Shown: positions 1-11,576 of the stretch, one piece after another
How the letters are laid out: each line of letters opens with the position of its first letter
Position numbering within the stretch: position 1 is the first letter of the stretch
Source: Tubulanus polymorphus
Taxonomy: Eukaryota; Nemertea; Palaeonemertea; Tubulaniformes; Tubulanidae
Direction: 5' to 3'
Assembly: GCF_964204645.1 (NCBI RefSeq)
Contig: NC_134026.1
Coordinates: 13,976,450-14,040,449, forward strand
DNA length: 64,000 bases
The notes under the pieces: model-generated
The model's database searches: none
The model's input: only the letters and a program-made list of their open reading frames with translations
What the model was told of the DNA's origin: nothing
Translations under genes and position numbers: made by a program

Positions 1-339
1 AACAATTGTCGCCACTTAGCCATATCGAATATTTACGGGTCAGATAAAAACAAGAGCCCCAAGGGGCACTCAGACTAGTCAATACCTAATAATTAACACA
101 ATAGCATATCAAGGTCATCCATCTGATTTGAGAAAAAGCTATTTTTCCCGGACTTTGCCAATTGTCAGTGATATTTTCTGTGGTTCAATTAAAAATATCC
201 CTCCCAAAAATCAAATCAAATAAAGATTTCACAGAAATCTATATTGAAATACAATTTTAGATCTTAAAATAAAACCCAAAAGTAAAACAGTAGACGATAC
301 CGCGGGTTCACGTGAACACCTGCTTATCTCTGCGGCGAA
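1..339. other. Intergenic, no feature seen
   Basis: AT-rich sequence with no convincing open frame, repeat or RNA gene. Confidence 0.4.
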
Positions 340-460
340 ACCAATCATAGAGGAGTCTTTGCTTTCTGATTGGCTTTTTAAAACAGATATTATTGCGATC
401 GGATTTTCGTGAAAAAGCTCATATAAATTTTAACGAGGCCCTCTTTCAAAATTCAGCTTC
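340..460 (+). promoter_or_regulatory. Candidate RNA polymerase II promoter (CCAAT pair + TATA-like)
   Basis: Two CCAAT-type boxes in opposite orientation (AACCAATCA near 350 and CTGATTGGCT near 370) lie 50-70 bp upstream of a TATA-like CATATAAAT (about 419-427), followed by a possible initiator TTCAGCTTCG near 452. The spacing is that of a compact animal promoter and it faces the small ORF at 475. This is motif recognition only; no transcript evidence is available. Confidence 0.3.
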
Positions 461-474
461 GTAGAATTTGGATA

Positions 475-639
475 ATGGATAATGCTTTAATGAGTGATTT
501 GTATGAATATATGCTCAGTTGCTCTGTCAAAGAGCCCTTGCTCTGGAAACCATGTCATTTAAATTCGCTCCATTTGTATAGGGTTGACTACTTAACGAAA
601 TTAACCAGTTTAGATCGTATATACATGTACATCAAATGA
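475..639 (+). CDS. Small hypothetical ORF (54 aa)
   Basis: The ATG at 475 opens 54 codons ending in TGA at 637. I do not recognise the protein; it has no obvious signal peptide or membrane segment and carries only a few Cys. It is listed because it lies about 20 bp downstream of a plausible initiator in the promoter-like region at 340-460. It could be a genuine small gene, the first exon of a longer gene, or chance. Confidence 0.2.
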   Translation: MDNALMSDLYEYMLSCSVKEPLLWKPCHLNSLHLYRVDYLTKLTSLDRIYMYIK

Positions 640-836
640 TTGAAGTAAATGAATTTCTTAGACATGATTAGATATGATAAGATAATTTACGGTTCCAAAA
701 AATACATTGATTTGCATAGAATATCTTCACATCTTTTGCATTTAAAATTTTCTGAATCATGATTAGTTAAACAAGAAACATGGAACCAGCGATCACACAT
801 ACTACAAGCTACCCATTCAACCAGCTGATCATCTCC

Positions 837-1385
837 TCAATCCTCCTTCTCTCCACACACTGCACAAACCTCATTCTCGCTCTCAGCTCCCTCACTAGAC
901 TCATTTCCTTCATTCTCACTGTCATCTTCCGCACCCTGATTCTCTTCCTTATTTTCTCTCTCATCCTCGCTCTCATCACTAACATTCAGATTCATAACAA
1001 CATAAGTTTCAAATTTTTTTACTAGATTGTCTGATAATTTGTCCTTAATCCATAATTCGTTTTCGATTTTCTTCATGTGATCATCGTAATTACTCCAATT
1101 TTCCGCTGTGACTTGTTCTCTGCCTTCAATGATTAACTTTCCTACATCCTTCAGTTTATTTGTAGTGTTTCTTTTCTTTGCATATGCTTTCATCTGGTGC
1201 CAAACCATTTCAATTGAGTTGAGCTCGCAATGTTTGACTGGTAATATCAGTAGCTCTTGTCCAGAATCGAGAATCAGCTGCTCTGATTTGTAAACTTTAT
1301 TTGGTTATTAAGTTTGACATAGTTTTACAAGTTGTTGTTTGTTTAAATTTTGGTCGTATATCACTTTTTTCTTTTCCAACCATCT
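837..1385 (-). pseudogene. IS630/Tc1-like DDE transposase, C-terminal exon, decayed
   Basis: The minus strand from 1385 reads as one frame after a good 3' splice acceptor (pyrimidine tract then CAG at 1388-1386). It starts with a WLEKKK-type segment, then GQELLILPVKHCELNSIEMVW, the invertebrate IS630-like version of the catalytic block LPPYHPDLNPIE, followed by the family's usual tail and a long Glu/Asp/Ser-rich end with a CxxC. Two adjacent in-frame TAA stops (1310-1308 and 1307-1305) interrupt the exon upstream of the catalytic block, so it is inactive. The upstream exons with the first two acidic residues are not visible nearby. Family assignment rests on the conserved block and tail. Confidence 0.7.
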
Positions 1386-1467
1386 CTGAAAAGGAAAATT
1401 TAATGTTATTAGCATCGTAAGCATACCAAATAGATTCTTCATTCCTTGAGCCTGTAAGGCTCTATAA

Positions 1468-1630
1468 GGGGTCATTCATTTATTCTGTATGCATTAGGGG
1501 AGGGGATGGGTCAGTGCAATTGCGTACTGTAATGCTTAATGTATAATGAAAAAATGGCCGATTTTGCGTACAAAGGGGAGAGGGATTTAAAAATTAAAAT
1601 TTTATGCGTACGTAATAAATGAATGATCCC
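1468..1630. repeat. Fold-back MITE
   Basis: The left end GGGGTCATTCATTTATT and the right end AATAAATGAATGATCCC are inverted copies, and the similarity continues inward through a GTACGCAT-like block. At about 163 bp with no coding capacity this is a MITE-like fold-back unit. I could not define a target-site duplication. Confidence 0.6.
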
Positions 1631-2274
1631 AAAATGGGTGGGTAGGTAGGTAGGACATTTTTTTTTCTTTTTATAGAAAAAAAAATATCGGTTATTCTTC
1701 TAACAGTGGGTCGCCGTAAATAATTTTTAATGGACTAAATTTTTAGTCAGGGATATGATAATAATGTTTTATTCTGAAAATGATTATTTGAATTGATGAA
1801 ATATTGGGTCAGTCGGGCCCAAGAAGCAGGGTTTTCTTTTGGTGTGGCCTAGTGCAATGTTTTTCTGAGATGTTTTCTGACACATGGGTTTTTCCCTTGG
1901 TTCGAGTTTTAAGTAAACAAAAACAGGGTAAACAAACATTTGACAGTGAGAACATTACTTTTTCTCAAACAACCTTTTTCTATCTATGGATGAGGGTTGA
2001 TTACACTTAGATGGATGACTAATTGAAAATTGTACGATATGCTTCTGAGATACCTCCCAAAAGTATACCTGTCATTTCAATAAAAACATTTTCATTGAAT
2101 TGACGTGGATACTTTGGGCTTACCATCTTTGGTGTGCATACACTGTATATATTTGAAGAAGTCCAACGATTCAAATCTTATATGATGAAATTTATTATTT
2201 TGAAACCAGTTTTGAAAAGTGATTTCATAAAATCTGATGAGCGTTTTAGCGTTTTAGCCCACCAGACATATGTT
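1631..2274. other. No gene seen
   Basis: Short GGTA repeats lie near 1640-1655. Otherwise this is AT-rich DNA without a supported coding region; the open frames here are short and unlike any known protein. Confidence 0.35.
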
Positions 2275-2312
2275 TCCCTCCCTCCCTCCCTCCCTCCCTC
2301 CCTCCCTCCCTC
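2275..2312. repeat. (CCCT)n microsatellite
   Basis: About nine perfect CCCT units, directly before the 154-bp tandem array. Confidence 0.9.
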
Positions 2313-2320
2313 GCTCTCCT

Positions 2321-2945
2321 AGGTACCAATATAATAAGGAAATACTAAGTAATTCCATTATTCAACGCCCCCTGGTGACCATATAGAATAACAAATGACC
2401 TTGAAACTTACCACAACCATAGACCATGTCCTGAGCTACAACTTTCCAGTTGGTTGTGGAAACAAAATATGCATAGGTACGAATATAATGTAGAAATACT
2501 AAGTTGTTGTATTGTTCAATGCCCCCTGGTGGCCATATTCAAAAACCAATGAAGTTGAAACTCACCACAATCATAGAACATGTCAGCAGCTATGATTATT
2601 TAATTGATTGTGGTAACAAAAAATGACTAGTTACCAATATAATATGGAAATACTAGGTTTTTCTAGTATTCAACACCCCCTGCTGACCATATGCAAAGCC
2701 CAATGACCTTGAGACTCACCTTAATCACAGAATATATCATGAGCTACAACTTTGCAATTGATCATCGTAACAAAGTATGCCTACGTACCAAATAATAAGG
2801 AAATACTTAGTTATTCTTCTATGACCATATAGAACAACTAATGACCTTGAAACTCACCACAATCATAGACAATGGGCTACACTTTGCAATTGATCATGGA
2901 AACAAAATATGCTTAGGTATCAATATAGGCCTAATGTGAAAAACT
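2321..2945. repeat. Tandem repeat, ~154-bp unit, four diverged copies
   Basis: Units begin near 2321, 2475, 2629 and 2783 with GGTACCAATATAATAAGG-like sequence, and a partial fifth begins near 2915. Each unit carries a variant of CCCCCTGGTGACCATA and a CAATGACCTTGAAACTCACC-like block. A (TA)n run follows at about 2947-2962. The CCCCCTGGTGGCCATA word recurs in the separate 145-bp satellite at 11.6 kb. Confidence 0.8.
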
Positions 2946-4073
2946 TATATATATATATATATCACCCCGTATATACCGCCACCCCTGTTATTGTTCTGCA
3001 TCTATATATATGAGTCAAAATATGGTGTCCTAAAATTCCTGTTACGTCCGGGAAATGCCAAAATTACAAATTTAATCATGAACAAAATTGAATCCAACAG
3101 TATTATTCTGTAGTTAAGAGTATACCTAAGTATAAGTAAAATGGAAAAGATAGTTCATCAGTCCTAACAACCTTAATTATGTAATTAATGAAAATTCCTG
3201 GACGTAACTTGGGACACAAAATGTAAATCAAAAATTTGATTTATCGGCATGATGTTCTATTCTTTTCATAATTTTATCAATGTCACTGTAAAAATTAATA
3301 ATCATTAGACGTCCCTTCACATGAAACTATGAAGTTGAAACATTATTTTCAGAGATTATCTCCAAAAATATTACTGGATGTAACAGGACGCGATAAGGAT
3401 ATTCCAAAGTGTTACATTTTTCAAATTTTCGCAGGTTTAGTTTGTGCAAACGAGTTAAATAAGTTAAATATCATTTAATAAGACTTTTGGGAGACATTTG
3501 GAACTCCCTAATTTTCCAGAGAATAGGATTGGCAAGAAATTTAAATGCAAGATGTAAGAATGTTGAAAAAATATTGCAGCCGGAATTAAATTAATTTTTT
3601 CTAGTTTAATTGCATTTTATTTATTTGTTTACTAACACTTTGTATTCAAGTTTATTGTTGTGAGTATCCGAGTTAACCTGTACTGATGAACATGTTGTAT
3701 ATGCTTTCCATTTTGCTTTAGCATGTACAGCAGGCCCACGGCTCGGTGATGCACCTTAACAACTAACCCAAGAAACATGGAACAATAAATATTATCATCA
3801 AATCTAATAAAAAATTAGGTATAATGAAATGAAACAGTCAAGGAAGATTTTGTTCCATCTTTCTTAATAAAGGGCCGAAACACAGAGGCTGGAATTGACA
3901 ATTACGCTTTGAATATTTGTTGTCAATATGTCTTTGACATATTTGATCGAGAAAAGTCCATGTTGATATAAATTTCCAAAATTCGACGCTATGTATGTTA
4001 CATCGTTTTCATATTGTCCCTCTAAGCCTTTGTGTCTGCAGGTTTCTGCTATCATCAAACCAACGGAATTGTT

Positions 4074-4192
4074 CAGTTGCTCAGAAGCAGGATGGAGTTA
4101 ACCAGTGGATAGTTGACATAGTGACAATTAAAAGTTCAATGTTACTATGGTATTTATCCACTGGTTATCTTTAACGAACTTTTGAGCAACTG
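4074..4192. repeat. Short fold-back element
   Basis: CAGTTGCTCA and TTAACCAGTGGATA on the left reappear inverted on the right as TATCCACTGGTTA and TTTGAGCAACTG. At about 119 bp this is a minimal MITE-like hairpin. Related half-sites occur near 4503 and near 23023-23365. Confidence 0.5.
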
Positions 4193-4670
4193 ACTCCTGA
4201 ACTACACACAGAAGCTGATATCAGGAAGAATATGTTGTCCATTGGAGGCAACCAGCACATTATACTAACAACAAAACTTGCTTACTCCGGATCTCTTATA
4301 ATCAGTTTTTCATTTTATCTGGACAGATATTCTAGCACAGTTAGATTAATTGCATTCAAATTACATGTATTTTACTCAAAATAATCCGGTTTTGGGCAGT
4401 CCCGAATTAAGCAAGTTCTACTGTTTCAAACACCACGATGGATAGTGTAATGGTTTTACTTTCACTAGGGTAATATCATTATGCGCATGATAGCATTTTC
4501 GCAGTTGCTCAAAATTACTCTGAAATCTCACTCATAACAACTTACACAGATTATTTTTAAAAGTTTATTAAGAATAATAAGAAATAACAAAAAAACTTAA
4601 CAAAAATTGCCACATCAATAACTACAAACCCTGGTCCAGATTGCACTATTCATTATTTCATTAAAGTAAA

Positions 4671-6362
4671 TCAGATTAAGTAGTAAAAGTTAACGAGTAA
4701 GTAGGCTATCCGACAGGCTACCCGGCTATCCGAGAATTGATTGTAATGATAGAGCATGAATGAGAATTCTGACATTAAGTAGAATAGGTTTTTCCCTTTA
4801 TATTGATTCGCACATCCATCTGAAAAATGGACTTCGTGTTCTATTTTAACACCACGTGTTTTTAGATGATCATGTACCTTTCTTTTAAACCAATCAACGG
4901 CATATTCATCATGTTTCAAGTCATCTGATACAAAGAAAATATTTTCTTCTACAAGATCTTGGCAGTTTGGACACCTATAGACAGCAACAGTTGGATGCAG
5001 CGTTGCCTGTTTATATTGGTAATACACTGATTGTATTTCATCTTGGTATGTTGTCCTATAGTTTTGGCTGAAATCCTGCACAGTCAACACCCATCCTGGT
5101 GGTAGGTTTTCTTTCAACAATTTATACTGATCGTTTTGCCATCTGGCATTGAACAGATGTTCAGCGAATGGTACCAATTCCACCAACAATTCTTCAATGC
5201 ACTCATTCAATGATCCATTTTTCTCCATCAAAACCTTCACCTTCTTATCTTTATCATCCTTGGTTTTTTCATTACCATCCACCCATTTTTTCCATTGAAG
5301 GGGCAGCTTTCCATCCAGTTTTCTTTCATTCAAGATACTTCTTGTAAGCTTAGGACCGCACTTATTACAGGTCCGCTTAATGCATGCAGGTTCATGATAT
5401 GCCGAGGTCCTTATTTTAGGACACATACTGGTATTGACCAATTGAAACTTGTTACCAACATCAGCTGTTTTTACTCCTTTTCTGTGAGCTAAATTATTGA
5501 TGGCATCTAATTTGAACTCAATGTTGATGCAGTATTCACACAAACAGCGATTATATTTGTTCCTATCCATAGTCAGGCATTCTTTAGGACGAAGCTTCGC
5601 GAATGTTGACAATCCTACTTTAAAATCCCCGAATTCTGAATGGATCATCTTAATCGGGGCACTCAGAACACATTTCTGAATACCATTTCGGGAGACGGTT
5701 CTCTTAGTTGGCAAAATCGTCGATTTTTCTAAGTAGTACTTTCTGATCAAATTTCGTCTTTCTTCGGACAATTTGTCACATCGATAAGGTTTCTCTTCTA
5801 ATAGTGAGGCATACTTCCAGTGCTGATATGATATGTCAAGTTTGGCTCTAGCTGCGCGACTGTTTTTATACTTTCCACACACAAGTGTTACTAATGTTCT
5901 GTATTTGCTGTACTTCTTTGATACCTTATGTGCTCTTAAATTTTTCTTGATATTATTGACAATTTCTTTTTCAGTGTCAACTGTGGAACTTGATTCAGAC
6001 TTAACAGGTTCTTTTTTCGATTCATTTTGTGTTTTCTTCAATTGGTAATTCATTCTTCTTTTTTCGAGTTCACGTCGTTTCGATTGCGGAGTTTGTTTCT
6101 CTCGAAGTCTTTTTTTGGACTCCCGCCAAGATTTTCTCAAATTCTCACGAGCCATTCTTGTTGTAACTGGCCGCCCATTATTTTCTTTCAATCTTTGCCG
6201 ATAATCTTGCATTCTTAATTTGCTCTTTTCTGCGAGCTCTTTTTTTTTCTCACTGGAAATTTGTTGGCGGTAATGGCGTTTACGTTCGGCATCTTTTCGT
6301 AAAAATTCTTCATAAGCCTCCTTATCTCCTTTTCGTCTTTCTTTCTCTAAGTGGTAGTACAT
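4671..6362 (-). CDS. Transposase-like protein of unassigned family (563 aa)
   Basis: Residues 1-150 are very basic and coiled (MYYHLEKERRKGDKEAYEEF onward). A central Cys-rich part includes CLCEYC and ACIKRTCNKCGPK. The C-terminal half has a VQDFSQNY block, TLHPTVAVYRCPNC, a VSDDLKHDEYAVDWF block and FSDGCANQYKGKNLFYL. This set is typical of a large family of uncharacterised invertebrate proteins that I believe is a DDE-like transposase; the Asp in DFSQN and the Asp in FSDGC are candidate metal ligands. The usual third block after FSDGC (an HGKGPCDA-like motif) is absent, so the protein looks 3' truncated or continues in another exon. It lies inside the candidate TIR element, and the pogo insertion is 56 bp from its start codon. 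Confidence 0.5.
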   Translation of the reverse strand: MYYHLEKERRKGDKEAYEEFLRKDAERKRHYRQQISSEKKKELAEKSKLRMQDYRQRLKENNGRPVTTRMARENLRKSWRESKKRLREKQTPQSKRRELEKRRMNYQLKKTQNESKKEPVKSESSSTVDTEKEIVNNIKKNLRAHKVSKKYSKYRTLVTLVCGKYKNSRAARAKLDISYQHWKYASLLEEKPYRCDKLSEERRNLIRKYYLEKSTILPTKRTVSRNGIQKCVLSAPIKMIHSEFGDFKVGLSTFAKLRPKECLTMDRNKYNRCLCEYCINIEFKLDAINNLAHRKGVKTADVGNKFQLVNTSMCPKIRTSAYHEPACIKRTCNKCGPKLTRSILNERKLDGKLPLQWKKWVDGNEKTKDDKDKKVKVLMEKNGSLNECIEELLVELVPFAEHLFNARWQNDQYKLLKENLPPGWVLTVQDFSQNYRTTYQDEIQSVYYQYKQATLHPTVAVYRCPNCQDLVEENIFFVSDDLKHDEYAVDWFKRKVHDHLKTRGVKIEHEVHFSDGCANQYKGKNLFYLMSEFSFMLYHYNQFSDSRVACRIAYLLVNFYYLI

Positions 6363-6428
6363 CTGTCTCTTCTCTTGACGGCTCTTCGGTCTTTCAGGGC
6401 TGAATTGACGAACTCTTAGGGTAACTCC

Positions 6429-6900
6429 ACGTAATTTCGGAAGACCACATAAATTCGGAAGTTTTTTTTCTACAGCATCTCCACGGTCGCGGAGAGGGAA
6501 TACCTACGTGGATTAGGCCAAATTAGATATAGGGGAGGTAGGTTGGTATTTCCCGGGAATTCCACGGGATTCCGCGCCATTTTGATGACGTAGTACGCAT
6601 TTCTTTCTGGCACACGAAATCAGCGCGGCAGGGCGAAAAAGTCAGTCATGTAAGTAAATTATTGATTCGCCCCGCTTTTACGGAATTTCGTGGCAGCCGA
6701 TACGTAAACACTGCCAAGAAGTTGGCCTATTGATAGGAAGTCGATAGTTTGTTTATAAACATTCATTTTCTATCGGAATACGCTCATCGTAAAAAAAAAC
6801 GGCGATTTTCAAGAACTCGCTCGCCTACACAATTTCGGAAATCCCACACCCAGCTTTCACGGCTCTTCCACATAATTTCGGAAGTTCCGAAATTATGTTA
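6429..6900. repeat. Left terminal and subterminal repeats of the pogo element
   Basis: CGTAATTTCGGAAG (6430), CATAAATTCGGAAG (6448), CACAATTTCGGAA (about 6828) and a back-to-back pair CATAATTTCGGAAGTTCCGAAATTATG (about 6870) form an array of related sites, presumably bound by the transposase. Confidence 0.6.
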
Positions 6901-7199
6901 GATTAGTTACGCGTATGTTTACACAGCTGTTATCCACATTAAATAAGACTGTGATGCTGATTAGTTAGGCCTATCAAAGAAAGAAAGTCAGGTTTAGAAC
7001 TATTTTCTCTAGGCTCATTCATTCATGAATTCAGGTAGGGCTACTACCATCCAGATTCAGTCAAAATAAGATCTTGGTCTAGGCTGTCATAACAAATTAC
7101 AGAAACAATCTATCCAGGCCTAACGAAATATTTTTTTTAAATTTTCTTTCACCTCGGTTCATAATAAAGAAGGTCATGTTTTCATTTCTTTTTTATAGA

Positions 7200-10100
7200 A
7201 TGCCAAAAGTGTATCGAAAGTGGACGGAAGCTCAGATGCGTGAAGCCATTGAGTCCCTCAGAAATGGCTCATCAGTTTTATCGGCGGCTAAGAATTTTGC
7301 AGTTCCAAAATCAACTCTGCACGACGGTGTTAGTGGCAAAATACCGGCAGATTCAAAACTAGGCCGGCCGACACATTTAACGGAGGCAGATGAGAAAAAG
7401 CTCGCCGATTTTGCCAAAAACAGGGCTGATTTGGGATACGGATTCTCAAAGAATAATTTCCTGAAATATGCTGGAGATCTTGCGTTGAAACGTGGAAAAC
7501 CGTTCAAGGAGGTGCTTGTCAATTAGCCAACATCATTAGGATTTGTTATTTGAAAGCATGAATTTAATAATGCAGTCTTTTCTTTTAGATTGTCCCAAGT
7601 GATCAGTTTTGGGCTGGGTTTAAATCCAGAAATCCGTCAGTAACACTGCGCAAGCCCGAAGGCACTGCTGCCATCAGGCATCAGTGTATAAATGTAAAAA
7701 AAGTGGGGATGTTTTTTGGAGCAGCAAAATTTGCATTGGCAGGACTTCAACCAATGCACATCTGGAACATGGATGAAACCGGCCTGCAGTTTTCCCATGT
7801 CCCTGGGAAAATAGTTGCTAGGTATGAAAATTGAACATTAGCTCAATGATAATTCTAGACATTGTGTCAATAGATAGGTAGGCTAATATTCCTCAGTGCA
7901 ATATGTAGATATATACCTATACATACCCGTACATTTTTTCACTATCATGCATGATTTTTAACCAATTTTTTAGTCAAAATCTCGAACTTTCAGCAAATAA
8001 ACTAACATATTGTATCAATTGTGGCATTTATTATCATAGTTTAATGGAATCAATGACCCTTTGAATCAAATACAACTGTAAATTTGTCATAAAATGCACA
8101 CCAAGTCCTCTGAAAATATAAAACAGATATCTCATAAAGGTTTGATAATAAGACTAAGAATTGTGTTTCATTCACAGAAAGGGAAGCAGATATGTGCAGG
8201 CACGCATTAGTGGCAATCGTGAAACTATTACCATCATGGCTTGTGGTAATGCGGCAGGGCAGATGCTAGCACCGAATGTAATTTTTAAAGGGAAAACGGC
8301 AGCATCACTGCAGTCTGTTGATTCCAATCGAGCACCTCCCGGAACTACAGTGTCTGTTTCTGAAAGTGGATGGACAAAGCAGGTTACAAATAATAGGCCT
8401 ATACATAACCAGGAATCAACAACTTACTTTTAATCTATCTAACTTTCCATAATTTTTATCATAATAGGGAATCGCAACACTGTGGTTTAAGAAGAGCTTT
8501 TTACCAGCAATCGGCCGAGTTCGCCCGCAAGTTTTGATATCAGATGGTCATAATAGCCACAATTTCTTAGAATTGGTGGAACTGGCTCGCGAAAATAACA
8601 TCAAATTAGTTGAACTCCCAGAGCACACATCACACTGGCTACAGCCTCTAGATCGGTAGGTCTTTTTGCCCTTATTGATTTATACAATCTAATTTAATGT
8701 TTACCGCGGCGGTATGTGTTCTTTTTTAGATCGTGTTTTAAGACATTAAAGTCCTCATGGAATCGCCTCTGTCAAAACTTCTCAAATCAAAATCCAGGTC
8801 GGATCATCAACAAGAGTTGTTTTTTTGAAATCTTTACACCTACTTGGCAGAGTATCTCGCCTGAACACTTAATTAATGGATTCAGGTCGTGCGGGATTTA
8901 TCCATTCGATCCTTCTATAATTCCACCAGAGGCATTTCTTCCATCTACAACTACAATTGCAACAGTCATTGCTGATGTGAGTTATTTTCTATCCGGGTCA
9001 TATGATCTCACCAAGTTGTTATTTGAATACAATGATGTGTATTGGTATTCTAGATCGCCGATCCTACACCATGTAGTGATGTTCCGTTGTCGGAATCAAA
9101 TAAGGTATGACTTTTCACACTAAAACATACAAAACGTAAATATAGACAAAATCATTTAAAATATCTTGCAATGACCTGTAACCTTAATTACTATCTAGAA
9201 TCAATCAACGAGTGAAAATCCATCTCAGGTGTGAAACAAAAAACTTTATTAATTATAGGTTCATTGTTTGTTAATTAGTATTATTATTTTACCTGTGTTG
9301 GAATAACAGATTCAGATTGGTTCTATTGTGTTCTTTGTTGTTACTTACACCTAATGATTTTACATTTCAGTTTTCAAGTGCTGACGAACAATCAACAAAT
9401 ATCCTTTTATTTTTCATGATTTGTTTTCCTCACATTACATTCACATCTAAATGGAGTATTCACATATGTTTATGAAATATATCTTTCAGTTTTTAACAGC
9501 GGAGACAGAAGCGCCACCTATATTTCCTTTTGATAACAACTCGTCCCCAGGTAACAGAGAATTTAGAATGAATTAAATACAAATATTTTTCCATATGAGA
9601 TATCTCATTTCGATTCTCAAAACATTATCAGCTGATCCAGATCACGATGTTTTGGATTACCCTGTGGTCACACTAGCAAAAAAGAAGAGAAAATGTGAAG
9701 AGAAAAGATACTTCATACTTACTGCTGACGATGCCTATGCGAATGCGGTTGCTAAGCAAAATCTAAAAGAAAAAAAAGAACAAGAGAGAATTGAAAAGAG
9801 GCAAAAAAGACTCACTACAACTGTAAGTTAAAATAGTGCTGCAAATAGGTTATGGTTTTAATGTACCATTTATTTACATTTTTCCTGTCACGCTCTTTTT
9901 GCAGATTTCATCGAGACCAGAGGAATCAAATATTCCAGTAAGTAGATAACAAAACCATTTGAGAATGTTAATTCAATGATTCATTATTTGTCAATGAAAA
10001 ACATGCATTTCAGGGCCATGATGATCAAACTCAAGATGATGATCAAATTCCTGAAGCAAGTATGCCTAAAGTACAAGAAATAAATATTAGGTAGGCTTGT

Positions 10101-10530
10101 AGAATTGTAGTTTAGATCTTGTTTGTATACTGACTTGAAAATGGTCGTTTTCTTTTAACAGTGAGGGTGTCTACATAGCGCTATACCAAGAGGGCAATCG
10201 TGGACGAAAACATCTTTATTTTGGAGTGGTACGATTCCTTGAAATTAGTTCTGAGAACAAATGCATTCAATGGCTTACCCAATTCATGAAATCTGTTTTC
10301 AGATCTTAGAGATTCTTGCCTTTGGAGACGTAGTGATGGTACAGTTTCTTAACCAACCATGTGAAACTAAAAATTCATTTATATGGCCGGATGTAGACAT
10401 CATCGAGGAGCACCCCACAGAAAACATCATCTATGATTTAAGCCCTCCAAAAGTCATCAACAACAGGATGCAGCTAGAGTTTCCAAAAGAAGAATTCCAA
10501 AATACGATGGACGTGTTCGCTACATTCTAA
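7200..10530 (+). CDS. pogo-type transposase, 11 exons, 613 aa
   Basis: The exons I infer are 7200-7511, 7589-7821, 8178-8382, 8468-8655, 8730-8976, 9490-9550, 9632-9822, 9905-9937, 10014-10090, 10162-10228 and 10303-10530. Every junction has GT..AG ends and matching phase, giving 1,842 nt without an internal stop. The N-terminus ([20 protein letters not shown]) is a psq/CENP-B-like helix-turn-helix. The DDE_1 catalytic core shows Asp166 (WNMDETG), Asp276 (LISDGHNSH) and Asp312 (HWLQPLDR), a DD35D spacing. The C-terminal third, rich in basic and acidic residues, is not recognised. The start at 7200 follows an acceptor-like TTTTTTATAG, so a 5' noncoding exon is possible. With catalytic residues intact and no stop, the enzyme could still be functional. 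Exon limits are predictions. Confidence 0.85.
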
Positions 10531-10812
10531 AATCAAAATATTTTTGTCAACTTAATCAGTGGAATATATGTTTTATTTTTAATTTATGGATGTAAATGTT
10601 AGGTTTTTGGTAAGTTTTTAGTTTTATAGGTACAAATCTTATTTTTTTATGAGCCTGATATTTTATTAATCAGGTAGGCATATAAGTTATTTTTTCAAAA
10701 TACATAACAGCAATAATATATGGGTTGTGCAATACGAATATGTTATGAAATATAAAAGTTTGAAATACTTAACTTCTGCTTCTGTTTATTTGTTTACCCT
10801 CAATCAGCTGAT

Positions 10813-11172
10813 CGGCTAAAATTGCGCGAATTAAAATAGTTTAATTATTGGATTCGAACATCAATCACCTGCTAACACCCCTACTTTACCCAAATGGCAT
10901 TGTCCAACTAGCGTTGCCATATTGCTATGAAGCATCAGTATTTTTTAATCTCATCAACTTTATATAAAAAGAATTTCTTTTATATAAAAACATTGTATGA
11001 AATGACATATACATTGATTAATCGTCGTAAAATTTGCGCGAAATTAAAATAGTTTAATAATGGGATTCGAACCTCAATGACATTGCTACCACCCCTACTT
11101 AACCAAAATGGCATTGTCCAACTACCGTTCATATAGCTACCTCCCCTACTTTACCAACATGACATTGTCCAA
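10813..11172. repeat. Tandem duplication in the pogo 3' region
   Basis: About 95 bp at 10821-10915 (GCGCGAATTAAAATAGTTTA, then GATTCGAAC and GGCATTGTCCAACTA) recur at about 11031-11130, with a partial third copy to about 11172. The unit includes a GGATTCGAAC word that is the complement of a pol III B box, but no complete tRNA-like fold is seen. Confidence 0.6.
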
Positions 11173-11219
11173 GAACGACGCGTTGTGAGTACATATAAAT
11201 GATAGCAAATATTTTCGTT

Positions 11220-11290
11220 ATTTCGTTTCCGAAATTATGTGGAGTGCTTCCGAATTTACGTAACCAGGTATTCCGAAATTATGTTATCTC
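11220..11290. repeat. Right subterminal repeats of the pogo element
   Basis: TTCCGAAATTATGTGG (about 11228), CTTCCGAATTTACGTAA (about 11247) and TTCCGAAATTATGTT (about 11270) are inverted copies of the left-end words, mirroring the array at 6429-6900. Confidence 0.6.
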
Positions 11291-11576
11291 TTAAAATGAC
11301 ATAAATTGACATATCTTTTAAAGGGAACTCGTTTTAAACGATTCCTTAATGATATTAGACCGCAGAAATATGCGGCTATGAAAAAAAGTGCTATTGGCAA
11401 TTCCTATAGTCGAAGATTAATGCCCGTGAAATTAGTTGATTAAAAAACGGCTTCCGAAATTACGTGGAGTTACCCTAATTTATATCGTACGGATCTCTTA
11501 TTTTCTCTGAAAAAGTTAAGACACATTGAGTCAATGAGATGAAAAGAGATATGGTTCCATTGCAGCATATATTATA

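Larger units (their letters stand above)
6419..11475 (+). mobile_element. pogo-type Tc1/mariner transposon, apparently complete
   Basis: The left end GGGTAACTCCACGTAATTTC (25 bp to 6443) is matched exactly and inverted at 11451-11475. TA dinucleotides at 6417-6418 and 11476-11477 form the TSD typical of Tc1/mariner elements. The element is 5,057 bp and encodes an intron-containing DDE transposase. Both ends carry additional CATAATTTCGGAAG-type words in both orientations. It interrupts the larger element spanning 3.0-13.7 kb. Confidence 0.93.
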
